64,000 bases of DNA. Origin: Paraescarpia echinospica. Its lineage: Eukaryota > Annelida > Polychaeta > Sabellida > Siboglinidae. The notes under the pieces were generated by a model. The model ran no database searches. It had not been told where the DNA came from and saw only the letters and a list, made by a program, of their open reading frames with translations. The position numbers and the translations under genes are program-made. Of the stretch, positions 1-10,949 are shown piece after piece. The first letter of the stretch is position 1, and the number at the start of each line of letters is the position of its first letter. The stretch covers positions 2,015,838 through 2,079,837 of the forward strand of contig CM034544.1 in assembly GCA_020002185.1 (NCBI GenBank). The letters are read 5' to 3'.

Positions 1-825
1 AGACGTTGGCTGCGTCGATGGAACGATATCCCGGCTGCGCGGGCAAGGCTAAGCCCGAACTTCGATACTATCTCCTATCATACTGCATTTATACCTTACT
101 TATTATGTATATACCTTACTTTTCATGTATGTCTTTATGCCATGGGGATTACACAACTGCCAATAACGAATGAAGGGCAAAGGGATGGTATTTATACTGT
201 ATGACATTTCAGTGTATTAATACTGTATGACGTTTCAATGTGTTAGTTGTATTTTATTGTATACTGTGAATCCAACTCAGTTGAGTTGCTAATAAACTTG
301 TGTTATTCTTATTCTATTCTATGCATTATTTCAATAAAATGTTATGTTACTTCTACTCCGCTGTTTTCATAAGTCATTATAAACATTACATCATTATTGG
401 TAGAGCACATAACGTATTCCAAAGTAATTTCTAATATTTGCATATATAATTTATATATATATATATATTATATTATTTTTTATTTGTAGTTACTATGGCC
501 CACAGCTATGTTACAATAGTTATGTTAGTTCCTGTCAATGTGTATTGTTTGGTTGTCATGTCATATTTTTGCATGTAATTGGATAGAATTGAGCATGTCT
601 AATAGAATTGACTATATTATTATAATTTCCCAGTATTATAGAAAGGCAGATTTATAGTACGGAAAGTTAATCCATAGTATACGCTAGTACTAGTAGTAGC
701 AAGTTAGCAGATAAGCTAAAGGTCAAGTTAATACTAGTAATACGATGAGCACTGAAACAATTGAAAGTTGAAGTGAGCAAAAGGAATACTGAAGTGTAGT
801 CGGTCGGGAAATGACCTATAACACT
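1..825. other. AT-rich non-coding stretch
   Basis: I see no convincing coding region. An AATAAA signal near 291 is followed by a T-rich stretch (TTCTTATTCTATTCTA-like), which could be the 3' end of an old retroelement, but no coding part precedes it in the window. A short (TA)n lies near 452-475. Confidence 0.4.
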
Positions 826-1090
826 GATGACCACGGTTCCGATGCTCGGATCTTTATCCCTGACAAACGCGATTCCGATGCTTTGAGTGAGTGCTCGGAC
901 CTTTATCGCCGACACGCACGGTTCCGATGCTCGGCTATGTAACAACAAAGTGGTTGCGTAGCCGAGCATCGGTGCTTGCCGCTCCGCGTCCGAGCACCGG
1001 AAAGAGGCCACAATAGGCACATGTGCGTTGAGTGCTCGGACCTTTATCGCCGAGACGCGCACGGTTCCGATGCTCGGCTACGTAACAACG
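826..1090. repeat. GC-rich repeat cluster with hairpin
   Basis: About four diverged units of roughly 55-60 bp share the core GTTCCGATGCTCGG. Two direct copies are at 889-946 and 1030-1089, a weaker one lies near 832-888, and one is inverted at about 951-998. The 14-bp arms 924-937 and 959-972 are perfect inverted complements around a 21-base loop. The block is GC-rich against AT-rich flanks. The short open frames crossing it are by-products of the repeat. Confidence 0.6.
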
Positions 1091-1506
1091 TCCTATTATT
1101 ATTATACACAATGTTACCATGTTAAATATACTTGAGTAACTTATAATTATGCAAAACATAATTATTATATAGATAGTGACGAATTGGACAAGTATTTCCA
1201 ACTATTCGTGCATGTTTTGATAAAAAAAACATTTTTGTACAAAAACTTGGAGGAAAAATATTATTGGGACTGGATCTTGACTGAGATTTTGCGGTGCAGG
1301 AAAAATCGGAATCAGGTTATTTGCAAGAAGTATAATTTTGCATCAATATTATTCATAAACTACCTGTAGACATATTAAGAAAAAATTTTAGCTAAAAGTT
1401 TGTCAGAGAAAGTATTTTACACCACCTTAGCTTTCGTGAGCGATATTAGAATTTGTGTTGATAAATCGTAGTGTTACGCCTATTCGCTAGGGGGCACATA
1501 GCGTAT
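1091..1506. other. Unrecognised non-coding DNA, target flank of the P-like element
   Basis: No gene seen. The last ~45 bases before the transposon resemble a stretch at 7300-7342 inside the transposon intron (both contain a GTTACRCCTTATTCGC-like core followed by GGGCAC and AGCGTAT), so the target site may itself be a dispersed repeat. Confidence 0.35.
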
Positions 1507-1514
1507 GTCTAGCA
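1507..1514. repeat. Target-site duplication, left copy
   Basis: GTCTAGCA directly precedes the left terminal inverted repeat and is repeated exactly at 9911-9918, directly after the right one. An 8-bp duplication is the known hallmark of P-element transposition. Confidence 0.88.
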
Positions 1515-1541
1515 CAGAGCCATTGATATATAGAGTTTGGC
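1515..1541 (+). repeat. P-like element terminal inverted repeat, 3' end
   Basis: These 27 bases are the exact reverse complement of 9884-9910. They begin CAGAGCC and contain a GATATATAG core. The inner continuation GCCATTTTCGGTCC is shared with the other end but is displaced there by about 40 bp. Confidence 0.87.
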
Positions 1542-2515
1542 GCCATTTTCGGTCCAGTTGTAGCGCAGCAACAGTGATTCAGTGCATAGCTGATAACATT
1601 ACATATACATCACATGTTATGTATAATTATTAGTACACACATGTCTATGCATGTATGGATGAGATTAATATTAGTTATACTACTTTTATTAAATGTTTTC
1701 ATACGTATATGAGTATTTATACTGGTGTGGTGGGAGCATAAATCGTGCATCCTAATATTTTAGGTCGTTTTAACAATAAACAATAACAATAAATCTGATC
1801 ACAAAAAAAGGTAAGAGGGTCAGGAATGGTGAGATTTCAGGGATTCAGTTTTTGACCTGGTACAAATTTCCCAGTCATGACTATAATTAATAATTTGTAT
1901 ACGTACAATGCATGAAAATAAGTGTTTATTATATATATATATATATATACACATACACACACATTAAAAGGGTCTACATGTCATACATTAAAATTAAAAG
2001 TAAAGATATTTTGTAATATAACAATATGTTTAAATATTTTAAAGATATTTTGTGCATCATTGTGAAGGGGTGGAGAGTTGGGTGCATAAGCCTTACAGCT
2101 TGTTAATGGGATGATGTGTCTTTGTGAACATTGCAAAAAGATTGAGAAAGTTTGCTCCTCTGTTAAACGAATATGAACCTAGGACATTGTTATGGTATTG
2201 GTTATTATTATACAGACCAGTCGGCAACATATTAATATACAGTAGTAGCACTCAGCGTGACTGTCTCTATGGGACCCTGTTTAAATATATACAGTGCGCG
2301 ATAACTCAAACTGCCATTTTAGTTGACTTTTGCTTATGTCGATCTTTCTCTTCAGTCCCAGTCATATAAGTCCATAAAACAGATCTTGATTAGTGGAGTT
2401 TCTGATAACTAGAAATATTGCCACGGGTCCCTGGAAGTTCAACATACCCAAAATGCACTGTAGTATGTACATATTTAACACATATTGGCAAAATCGAATA
2501 TTATTATCTTTATTC

Positions 2516-3410
2516 TCAAAGCTGCACATACACATCTTCACATGTAATTGACTTACAAAGTAACACTTTTAACAAGGTGAACTGTTGGCATTTAGCAATG
2601 TGTCTGAACTCCATAATGCCAACACGAATCTTACTGCCACGTTCATTACCAGATTTATGCAGTGTATTGGCATTTTTGCAATTCTGAACATCTTGGAGAA
2701 TACAATGCGTACAACAGGTAATATAGTACCCTGAATATTCCAGAGACTTGATTGCAATGTTAAACCTCTCTGTCAATTCAACCACTCACAACTTCATATG
2801 TAATTGACTTACAAAGTAACACTTTTGAGAAGTAACATGCCCACAATGCCATAATAACAAAATGATTCTTACAGTGCTAAGTGGTGCAAGATGTCACATT
2901 TCTATTTAATGCTTCGCCATATGTCCCATTGCCATACTCTTACTGCCCAGTTCACTACCAGATTTATGCAGTGAATTTGCTTTCTTTCTTGTTGTTATAA
3001 CGTCTTGGAAAATACAATGTGTACCACGGGTAATTTAGTATCCTGAAGGTTCCAGAAACTTGACTGCATTACACGTGACCTATCAGTCAATTCAACCTTG
3101 CATAACTTCACATCTAACTGACTTACAAAATTAAAACATTTAACAAGGTAAAATGTTGGCATTTAGCATAGTGCCAACAACTATCACTACAACAACTACA
3201 AATGAACTTTACAGTGCAAATAAATGCAACGTGTCACATTTCTATTTAATATGTTTCACCATCTGTCTCAGTGCCATACTCTTACTGCCAAGTTCACTAC
3301 CGGATTTATGCACTGAATTTGCATTCTTCCTTGCAAGTCGTAACATTTTGAAAAATATATGCAGCCGAACAACAGTATATCGCCCAATCAGCTTATGTTT
3401 GATAGTATGA
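2516..3410 (-). repeat. Tandem triplication of the transposase C-terminal segment
   Basis: Three diverged direct copies lie in tandem. Shared anchors are ACTTACAAAG/A at 2551, 2807 and 3121, and a TTACTGCC...TTCA(C/T)TACC(A/G)GATTTATGCA block at about 2631, 2939 and 3282. The rightmost copy is the end of the catalytic exon; its translation contains HKSGSELGSK near the C-terminus, and the leftmost copy gives HKSGNERGSK on the same strand. The copies are unequal in length (about 260-340 bp) and carry independent indels, so the duplications are not recent. Confidence 0.7.
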
Positions 3411-5160
3411 CAAAGTGGCAGTTGGACTTCCGTAGTTGCTAATTCAAAAACATTCACCAAAAATGCCTTTACATTTCTTAGCGACACAAGAAGTTTTTCA
3501 CCCTGTTGACGAAACACCATTTCACATGCCAACAAGACCTGAAATGCTTGTTTTGTTGGATGGGTAAGACTGCCATCCTTATACTCTTTAAACTGAGTTA
3601 GTTTGGCAGCATCAAGAGATGTAACATTGGAACTAACAACACTTGAGATGCAATTGTCACAAACTTTGTCATGCTTCTGGATTTTTGATACACAGTATCC
3701 AGCTAGGTAGTACAAGCTGTTCTCTTCTGCACTACCAAGTTCATTCACATATTTTGCTTCAGAAAAGATAATTGGGTGTAAATGTAAGTCTGACTCTGCT
3801 AGCTTAGGTGAGATCTGCTGCTGATCAAGAAAGTGTTGCCACAAACTCTCCTTCCTCATTCTCATAATTTCCAGTAGATGTTTTCAGGAACTGGGCAACA
3901 GTCAATATTTTCAATGCGTATTTGAATTCGACTGGAGAGGTAACAGGCTTTTTCAGGCGTACACAGCGGAACAGTTTTTTTTAGACAATCCTGGGTAAAT
4001 CTAGCTGTTAACAGATAACTGTGGCCCTTGTCAAGTAACTCATTCTGAATGTCTATGATAGACTGCGTTGATAGAATAACACCCGTTTGAACAGGTTTCC
4101 ACTTATTACCAATTTGTATTCCAGTAAAAACTTGGATGACAGATTTGAGAAATTATATAGCTCTGGCATGCTCTAAGGGATTAATTTTGCTTAGAGCCAT
4201 TGTAGGGTGTCGACTGCACATAAGGTCGAACCATTTATTGACCAGTTCAGTGAACCAGGCAGTTACAAGGTCAGCTGACTTTGTACCTGCATGGTTCGAT
4301 TCTATTAGAAAATGAATTCCTGCGGACACTGATGTACTAAATATATTAAGGGCGTGCGACACTGTCATTTTATCAAAGTGGGAAGGGTTGAGAGCAGCAC
4401 TTGTTAACTTTGGGGCAATCTTCAGCTGCTGATCTTCCAGACTTTGTGCTAAAGCCTTAACTGGAGCAATGCTCACCTCTGAGCTGCACAAGTTGTTGTT
4501 TTCAACAACATAGTCAGGAAGAGTGATAGTCTGACCACTGACAAGGGCTGCTTTCAAGTTTTTGATGACATGCGGGACATCAGCAATAAAGAACAACTCC
4601 CTGGATGGATCACAGGGATGTTGTACCTTATTAACTGTGCGACTATGTTTACCGCATATAACACCAAAACTCTTCCACATGCTTCTGTTTGCAGAACCCA
4701 TATCACTAGTCACAGCAACTACATGTAATCCTATAGCTGCTGCATGCTTGATTATATCTATGGCCATATCTTTACCAAACAGTCCCAATGATAGAGTTCC
4801 CAGTATAATGATAGCCAACAATTTGTTTCCACCGAGTTGTTACACCACCTAGCATAAAACGAGACCATGAGTAGCATTGCCAGTATGGCCTGGCAGGGTA
4901 ATGTCACCTAGTAATTTACCACTATTTTGGTCAAATTCGACACTGGAGGTAATTGCCATTTCATCTAAGGTCAAACAACACTCGCATTCTTGCGATTTCC
5001 ATTGTTGTACATTCAACTGTAATAAACTAAACACCTCATCTAGAACACCGGGTTCAAACACAACACCCAGCATTTTTCTCCGTAGCATGCGCAATGACGG
5101 CAAGGGAAACTGTTGCTCTAACAACTGTTCATATCCAGTTGACCCACATGCAAAACGCAA
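3242..5160 (-). pseudogene. P-like transposase catalytic exon, frameshifted
   Basis: This is the RNase H-like DDE core and C-terminus of a THAP9/P-type transposase. The exon follows a CAG acceptor at 5161-5163 and opens with LRFACGSTGYEQLL. Then come a CCLTLDEMAIT block, AVTSDMGSANR and FFIADVPHVIKN (both acidic blocks typical of the family core), a KWKPVQTGV...RFTQDCL block, and finally YYLAGYCVSKIQ with CDNC. The reading frame is broken. There is a shift in the T-run near 4865, a compensating shift near 4800, an in-frame TAA at 4153-4155, a shift at the 8-T run 3975-3982, and another between about 3832 and 3865. Several breaks sit in homopolymers, so sequencing error cannot be excluded, but the number of breaks favours real decay. 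Confidence 0.82.
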
Positions 5161-5393
5161 CTGCGTCACAAAATCGAGTGTAAGTATTAATAAATTGGCG
5201 GTACCCGATTTGACACAGCAAGTTATAGGTTCAGGTCCACTAGGATTCGGAGTGAATGAGAGACATAACGTGACATCAGATATGTATGTACGAGAAGCCA
5301 ACTGGCATTCCCATTTAATACATCAACAATAAACAAAAGCGGTTCAGTGATAGTTGGCCAACCGTTACTCTGCTATGCCTACGACGTTATATT

Positions 5394-6141
5394 TATATGT
5401 AACCCTGGTGGATATTCTAGTACTATATATATGTTAATTCACCAGAGGCCACTAGGGGTTAGAGGCCACACCCTGCTAGTCGAGCTAAACCGGTCAGCTA
5501 TTTTATCAGGCGCAGTTTGCCCTGGGCCAGTGACAGAGACACACCCACACTTGTAGAGTCTCTGGGCCCAGTAGTTCGTTTATACCTACGGCCTGGTAAG
5601 TTAGTCTTGTTATATGTATGTGTTATTGGTAGTGGGGGTTTAATCATTGCATTGTATAGGATTATTATATGATACATTAGAATAATACGTAACGTTAAAT
5701 TTATTAATGGTGTTATGTTTCCAATTTAGACGGGGATTATAAGGGCGTGGCGGTTCTATATACTGGGTAGTTCAATATTGTCATGTAACTAATGCAACTG
5801 CATAGGCAGATGCTAGGTAATGTAGTAATACGAAGTACTATCTCGAATTCACTGGTGTGTATTACTATGTCTCTAAAAGGTTTGAAATACATATGCGAAT
5901 ATTATCCTATAATAATAGGTGTGTAATTACATAGTGCAGAAGGTGACGTGAATGTATTGGGATTGATTATGTATTGCTGTTACTTTGTTATTGTTGATAT
6001 ATACACGATAACTATCCAGTTGTAACATTATGTGATTATATGTTACAGAACGTTGAGTATCCCTCTGGGAGCTTAAAACATTGACAATTCAATAAACTCT
6101 GTCGTGCCCAAAAACCCAGTCGTCTGACTTGTTTACATATA
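5394..6141 (+). mobile_element. Candidate solo LTR in transposase intron 3
   Basis: The segment 5398-6137 starts TGTAAC and ends TTTACA (short inverted ends), and is flanked by the 4-bp repeat TATA (5394-5397, 6138-6141). It has a TATA-box-like CTATATAC near 5755 and an AATAAA at 6091, in the order expected of an LTR promoter and polyadenylation site. No gag or pol coding is next to it, so it would be a solo LTR inserted into the P-like element. TATA in AT-rich DNA is weak evidence for a duplication. Confidence 0.4.
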
Positions 6142-7432
6142 ACACCATACATTGTACTCAACGAGTATGCATCCAAATACGAAATAACATGGGAGACAAT
6201 TTAAACAGCTGGTCACTTACATGAAGACGGGTATACACCGTTGTAAAGTCTATGAACTGTAACCAAAGAATGTCTCGTGATGTGTAAATGTCGACGTTCG
6301 CATCCGGCGAGATGTCAGGACGAAGTCGAAAGTCGTTCGGCGAACGAATTCACGTAGATGAAAGCAGGCGACTCGGGCGATCAAGTAAACGGTATATTTG
6401 CCTTGTCGATCCCACGCGAATCACCAGGCGACAACACGGAAACGATGTTATGACATCGGCGATGTCGACAAGGTCTGTCACGGAGTCGGTGTTATGACAG
6501 CTAGCAGACGAAACGGTGGTGGCCTCGCATTCGAAGATCACGTCAAAACGGAACTGCACTTTGCAGTCGGTTATCGCTCAGTCTTCTTCAACGCGTGAGA
6601 AGTGCAGCGTCTCACAACTAATCAGTACTGTTGAAATCGTAGAAGTATTTACTACAGGCGATGGGCGGACACACGTTTCAGCCCAATTCCTGGAGACGAG
6701 AGTGCAACTCTTTCTTCTGCTCAAATGTTCGTCTGACCTCGAATGGCCATTCTGCCCTTATATAGTTTGAATCAGCCTTGATGGCCGGAAGTTAGTCTGA
6801 CCAATTACAACACTTAATACAAATTAAAGTCGCTTCAAAAACTGGCTCCCGAAACCATTCACACTTCGAAGCAATCCATTCAACTCGCCGAGTTTAAAAT
6901 AGATTTTGCGAGCTAAACGTATGGCTATATAAGTGCTCATTCAATCTTTAACTTACGTGAATTACTTACATAATTAATATCACTGGATTCCTTGTATCGA
7001 GCCGGATACCACAATATTCACCGTACATTCCAACTCTCATGAATTAATCCATAATTTTAATAAAACACGCACTCTATTCATACGCTACGTGTGACCCTAG
7101 TGTTTTTCACACCTACATTTATGTAAACAACTTTTATAAGTTCATAATATAATCTTTTTATAACCACAACATAAGTAGTTTGACAGATCACCATATTACC
7201 AGTCATGTTAAATAATTTCTACAGGTACCAAATTTGGTATACCTAACCGTAGAATTAGCGGTGTACGCTACAAATTAAATCTGACTCGTCGGCAGTTAAA
7301 ACGTTACACGCCTTAATCGCCAGAGGGCACCAGCGTATACCTCCGCGACAATACATACCAGAGATGGCAGCACCATCCCATCAACCATACGTTCTAAAGC
7401 CCGATTTAATTCTATACAAACCACTTTGTGAC
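6142..7432. other. Remainder of transposase intron 3
   Basis: No recognisable gene. Around 6288-6560 there is a stretch rich in GATGTC/GACGAAGTCG-type words, and a TATA-like CTTATATAG near 6757. The short open frames here have no recognisable domain. Near 7300-7342 is a copy of the sequence that also flanks the element at about 1465-1510. Confidence 0.3.
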
Positions 7433-7755
7433 AAACTGCAAGGCTTTCTTTACAGTATTAGCACTCCATTTGCTACCGCGCATGCTTTTTCTACCTAGTG
7501 CACGTAGCTGGTCATCAGTAAATAATTTGCGTAAGGAAACCATGCACTTTGCGTGATTCTTAATCAGTTCCCTTTTCTGGCGTTTCACACGCTTCATTTG
7601 TTTTTGCAACAATGTCACCCTTATATGCATGGCACGCAGTTTCCTTTGTGCTTCTTTCAGCTCATGGCTTCTTTCCGATGGTGGCGATATGTCATCAGGG
7701 CATGTCTTGCTGCTAGTGGGTTTTGGACTGTCACTAGTAGTGCTACTTGTGTCAC
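7433..7755 (-). CDS. P-like transposase exon 3, coiled coil and HTH region
   Basis: The exon begins at a TATTGTAG acceptor. Its first two bases complete a codon left open by exon 2, and the frame then runs to a GTCACA donor after codons for ...KKALQF. The product is a Ser/Thr-rich linker, a basic Leu/Lys-rich helix (about 35 residues, probably dimerisation) and the P-element HTH block containing LFTDDQLRALG and WSANTVKKALQ. The splice phase matches at both ends (phase 1 in, phase 0 out), which supports the model. The exact donor is less certain because the junction adds one residue (F) relative to what I expect in the family. Confidence 0.75.
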
Positions 7756-8073
7756 CTACAATATCATAAAATGTTATGCAATACCAGTAGTGACAGTTAA
7801 TTATCTCTGAACGAGGTATTTATTGAAACATGATCTGAATAGACTTGATTCTACATCACACCAAAGAATTGTTAACAAATTAATATATCCCACAACCATT
7901 CATATGAATGAATCAGTAGACTGTATTCCAAGTAATGTTTGAGAAATGGCTTTTGACTATGCACAGTAGGAACAAAATGCTGTAGTCTTTGTTGTTGTGC
8001 TATATTTCAGGGTCATATCTCTAAGAATAATGGAAATTATTTGGTAGCTCAGAAGAAATTGAGGTTTTGAGTA

Positions 8074-8122
8074 TGTGTGTGTGTGTGTGTGCGCGCGCGT
8101 GCGCGTGTGCATGTGTGTGTCT
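8074..8122 (+). repeat. (TG)n/(CG)n microsatellite in intron 2
   Basis: Alternating purine-pyrimidine run of TG with a GCGCGCGCGTGCGC centre, within the intron between transposase exons 2 and 3. Such a run is a potential Z-DNA former. Confidence 0.8.
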
Positions 8123-8308
8123 AACATGAATGGCAAACTTTTAGTGGTGCAAAAATACACATTGGATTACTACTTAAACTTATGATTTCATAACATATCA
8201 TAATGGAGAAATTTATTTTTTTACAATGCCCTTTTGTCACTTTTTTTGTGACAAGCATGAGCAGGACTTATTGGCACAACTGACAATGTATTCTCAGCAA
8301 CCACTTAC

Positions 8309-8540
8309 TTTCACTTTTGTCATCCACCTTTGACGGAGTTGTCTGAGGACCTGCACAATATGGATGATCTGACGAAGACAGACAGGGAGATTTGGTGGCT
8401 GCAGCAGCAGCAGGATATCTGGGGAGTTTGCGCCTCTTTGGTGCTGGTTGATGACTGAAGATTGTTGGCACTGCGTTTGGCTTCAGTTTGCATTTTCCAT
8501 CAACACGATGTGTTTCAAATTGGTCCTGTTCAAAATGAGC
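8309..8540 (-). CDS. P-like transposase exon 2, end of THAP domain and linker
   Basis: The exon follows the acceptor TTTAATTTCAG and ends at a GTAAGT donor. Its first codons read AHFEQDQFE and continue to NAVPTIF. These supply the C-x2-H histidine and the conserved AVPTIF-type end of a THAP zinc finger whose first half is in exon 1. The rest is a Lys/Arg-, Ala- and Ser/Pro-rich linker that may hold a nuclear localisation signal (PAPKRRKLPR). The 232-nt length leaves one base that exon 3 completes. Confidence 0.85.
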
Positions 8541-9645
8541 CTGAAATTAAATAAATGATTATTTGTAATAATCATACCAGGAAAGTACGTTGATGTTTAC
8601 ACATTTATTGCATTTGGACTTTGGCAAAAAGATGTTTTCTAACCATGTAATATGATGTATAGCAATTACTTGCAGTGGTGGTCAATCATCATAAATATCT
8701 CATTAAAAACAACTCATCTACTTTTAGTAAATCACTTAAATTGATCAACCGATTACATAATAGTTAATTAATCTGCAAGTGTATCTCCTATGGAATAATT
8801 TCTTCCAAATTTTGCTAAAATTGCATATTTGTATAACCATAGCAAAAATAGCCACAACCTGCAAAAGCATAGACATAACCCATTCAAGCCATAATTATAA
8901 TAATACCATTATGGGATCAGGGCATTTTAACCATCTCTCTGTTTCATGTCTATCAACACATACATACAGATTGACTGACTAGATTACAGTAAACGCTTAA
9001 ATAAATGCTGAATAGTTAAAAGGAACTGGTAAACACCGACATTAACAGCATGAGTGATATTATGAGTATGACTGGCATGCTTAGCCTTAGACAGGTAGTT
9101 AAACAAGCTAAAAGTCGCAGCATTAAACAAATATATATTCCTGGCTCTCGCGCTGGCCTCCCGTGTTTGTCATTGGCATTGAATCAAACAGCAAAGCCGA
9201 AAAACAACTTGCTTTTTTACCAAACTCATCTATCCATAATCAGGTTAGTAAAAAACAGGACATAGGCCTATAGCATAAGTCATAACTGCTTAATAATACA
9301 ACATGGACAATTTTAATCATAAGTGGCATAAATAAAAAACAACGTTACGTACCTACCAAAATTATTATCGTATACTATATATATAACGCAACTAATGGCG
9401 CTAGTGTGTTTTCGTGGTAACGCAGTTTTGTCGTAAAATTGTAGGTACTTCACTCAATTTCAAAGTAGTTTCAAAGTACAAATTGTTTGCACAAATTTCA
9501 TTAAATGTACGGTAGAGATCTATAATATGAATATCGCATGGAAACGTTTGCCACCGCTTTTTCTGTAAACGAGCTTTTCCTATTGGGTACGGCAAAATTG
9601 CGAACCACTACTAGTGCATGATTAACCTTGAATATCGCCACCTAC

Positions 9646-9801
9646 CTCGCACAGTTTTGAGCCCCCTGGCTTTGGTCTCCAACCTTCCCGTTTAAATTTC
9701 GCTTCCCATACCTTCCTCCTGCTTTTATCGAAAGGAAACCCGAATAACCGTATACCAGTTTCGCTACGATTAGAGCATCCCCAAGCAGAACAACACGGCA
9801 T
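9646..9801 (-). CDS. P-like transposase exon 1, THAP zinc-finger domain
   Basis: 52 codons from ATG (9801-9799) to a GTAGGT donor. The product starts MPCCSAWGCSNRS and ends GGSKLCE. This gives the C2 half of the C2CH ligand set, the FGFPFDKSRRKVW block and the tryptophans of THAP domains. Exon 2 supplies the final H and AVPTIF. THAP domains bind the subterminal DNA of P elements and normally sit at the N-terminus, which is why I choose this ATG over in-frame ATGs at 9888 and 9855. The one at 9888 lies only a few bases from the putative TATA box. Confidence 0.87.
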
Positions 9802-9883
9802 TGCATCCTGTTCTCCCTGAGGACGCGTTGGACCGAAAATGGCGTCCACAGCCATCGACCAATCAGAAACCGGAACCTCAATG

Positions 9884-9910
9884 GCCAAACTCTATATATC
9901 AATGGCTCTG
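9884..9910 (-). repeat. P-like element terminal inverted repeat, 5' end
   Basis: Exact reverse complement of 1515-1541. It lies immediately upstream of the transposase gene and contains the putative TATA box. Confidence 0.87.
9891..9900 (-). promoter_or_regulatory. Putative TATA box of the transposase gene
   Basis: GATATATAGA on the minus strand lies about 90-95 bp upstream of the chosen start codon and inside the terminal repeat. A CCAAT-type word (ATTGG on the minus strand) occurs near 9860. Because the terminal repeats are identical, the same box also sits at the far end pointing inward. Confidence 0.45.
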
Positions 9911-9918
9911 GTCTAGCA
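9911..9918. repeat. Target-site duplication, right copy
   Basis: GTCTAGCA, identical to 1507-1514 and immediately outside the right terminal inverted repeat. Confidence 0.88.
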
Positions 9919-10401
9919 TAGGATAGTTGGGCACCAGGTGATAGATTAGTCTAATTCATAGTATTGTTTACATTATTGAATATATGAGAATAAGGGATTT
10001 TGTGTATAAATGCTACACATAAAGAAGTATCTGCCAAATATCGTAATAACGTACGTAGTTTCAATTTGACTAATGAACCAGTGCGAATTGGTTCAACATC
10101 CTCACATGTAAATATATAGTTATGTTATAGTTGAAGGCCATTTAACTTTGACTTAGTCATTCTGGTATACATTATACGGAGGAAACAGTCTTTCTAAAAA
10201 CTACGTAGAAAAGCATCAACTATTTTGAATTGCTAATTAGAAAATGATCGGTAATTTCTTATTACTGACATGGCGCCTTGCAATCGGAAAGTCAAGGGAA
10301 AGCCACATTTGGAGTGCGATGACTACAACAACTGGGTGGATTTTGTCCGGCTGTGGGAAGTCATAGGCATATACTAAGGAAGAGGAATTCACCTACAGAG
10401 C
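9919..10401. other. Unrecognised non-coding DNA
   Basis: AT-rich flank of the P-like element. I see no gene or repeat structure that I can name. Confidence 0.35.
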
Positions 10402-10935
10402 GTGGTGTATTGGAAGGTGGAATGTCTGCTGAAGGAGGAAGTTAGGATGACATATATTGTGAAAGAGATGGAGATGAGAATTACCAACAAGACAGGTGGA
10501 ATGGAGAGAGACGACAGGGAGAGAGGTGGGAATATTCTGAGACCGAAGGAACAGATTAGTGGCAAGAAGATGAGGAAAGGAGACTGAGAGGAGGGAAGGT
10601 GATTGGAGGGGAAGAAATTGGAGAATCGATGGTAGGAAACATGACAGGCGTGAAGGTGACAGGGTATAATGTGACCGTAGAGAAAGAGGTAGGAGGGAAA
10701 ATGGGATGGGAGAGGAGAGAAGAAAATGCGATTGGAGGAAAGTTGACGGGACTATAGGAAGTGAGAGTAAATGTGACAGAAGAGAAGTCGATACAAGGAA
10801 CGATGACAGGAGGAAATGTGACAAGAGAAAAAGCGAAAGGGAAGAATTGGTTGGAAGAGAATGTGATAGGATGGAAGACGGCAGTAGGACAAGCCAACAA
10901 CCAGACAGATGCAAACCGGTGAAGGAGCAAGACAG
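10402..10935 (+). repeat. Purine-rich degenerate tract
   Basis: The plus strand is dominated by G and A (GGAGGAAG/GTGACAGGAGG-like words) for about 530 bp. The long serine/leucine/phenylalanine open frames on the opposite strand reflect this composition and have no domain. The tract may be the diverged 5' part of the LINE that follows. Confidence 0.55.
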
Positions 10936-10949
10936 GTAAGACACTAAGC

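Larger units (their letters stand above)
1515..9910 (-). mobile_element. P-element-like DNA transposon (8.4 kb)
   Basis: The element is defined by 27-bp perfect terminal inverted repeats (1515-1541 and 9884-9910) flanked by identical 8-bp GTCTAGCA duplications. Between them, on the minus strand, lies a THAP9/P-type transposase gene: THAP exon (9646-9801), linker exon (8309-8540), HTH exon (7433-7755) and a long catalytic exon (3242-5160). Transcription would start inside the right end, as in P elements. A second shared block (GGACCGAAAATGGC, at about 9829-9844 and complementary near 1541-1556) extends the similarity of the two ends. The catalytic exon carries several frameshifts and a stop, so this copy is probably immobile unless those are assembly errors. 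The 3' non-coding part (1542-2515) has no recognisable content. Family and ends are well supported; activity is not. Confidence 0.87.

Noticed and set aside
240..330. 3' end of an LTR or LINE from AATAAA plus T-rich run
   Set aside because: No coding part or matching terminal repeat is visible within the window.
667..1201. Two minus-strand frames across the GC-rich repeat
   Set aside because: Translation of repeated hairpin units; repeated peptide words follow the DNA repeat, with no family resemblance.
9799..9888. Use of the ATG at 9888 as transposase start
   Set aside because: It lies only a few bases downstream of the putative TATA box, and the THAP domain begins at the ATG at 9801.
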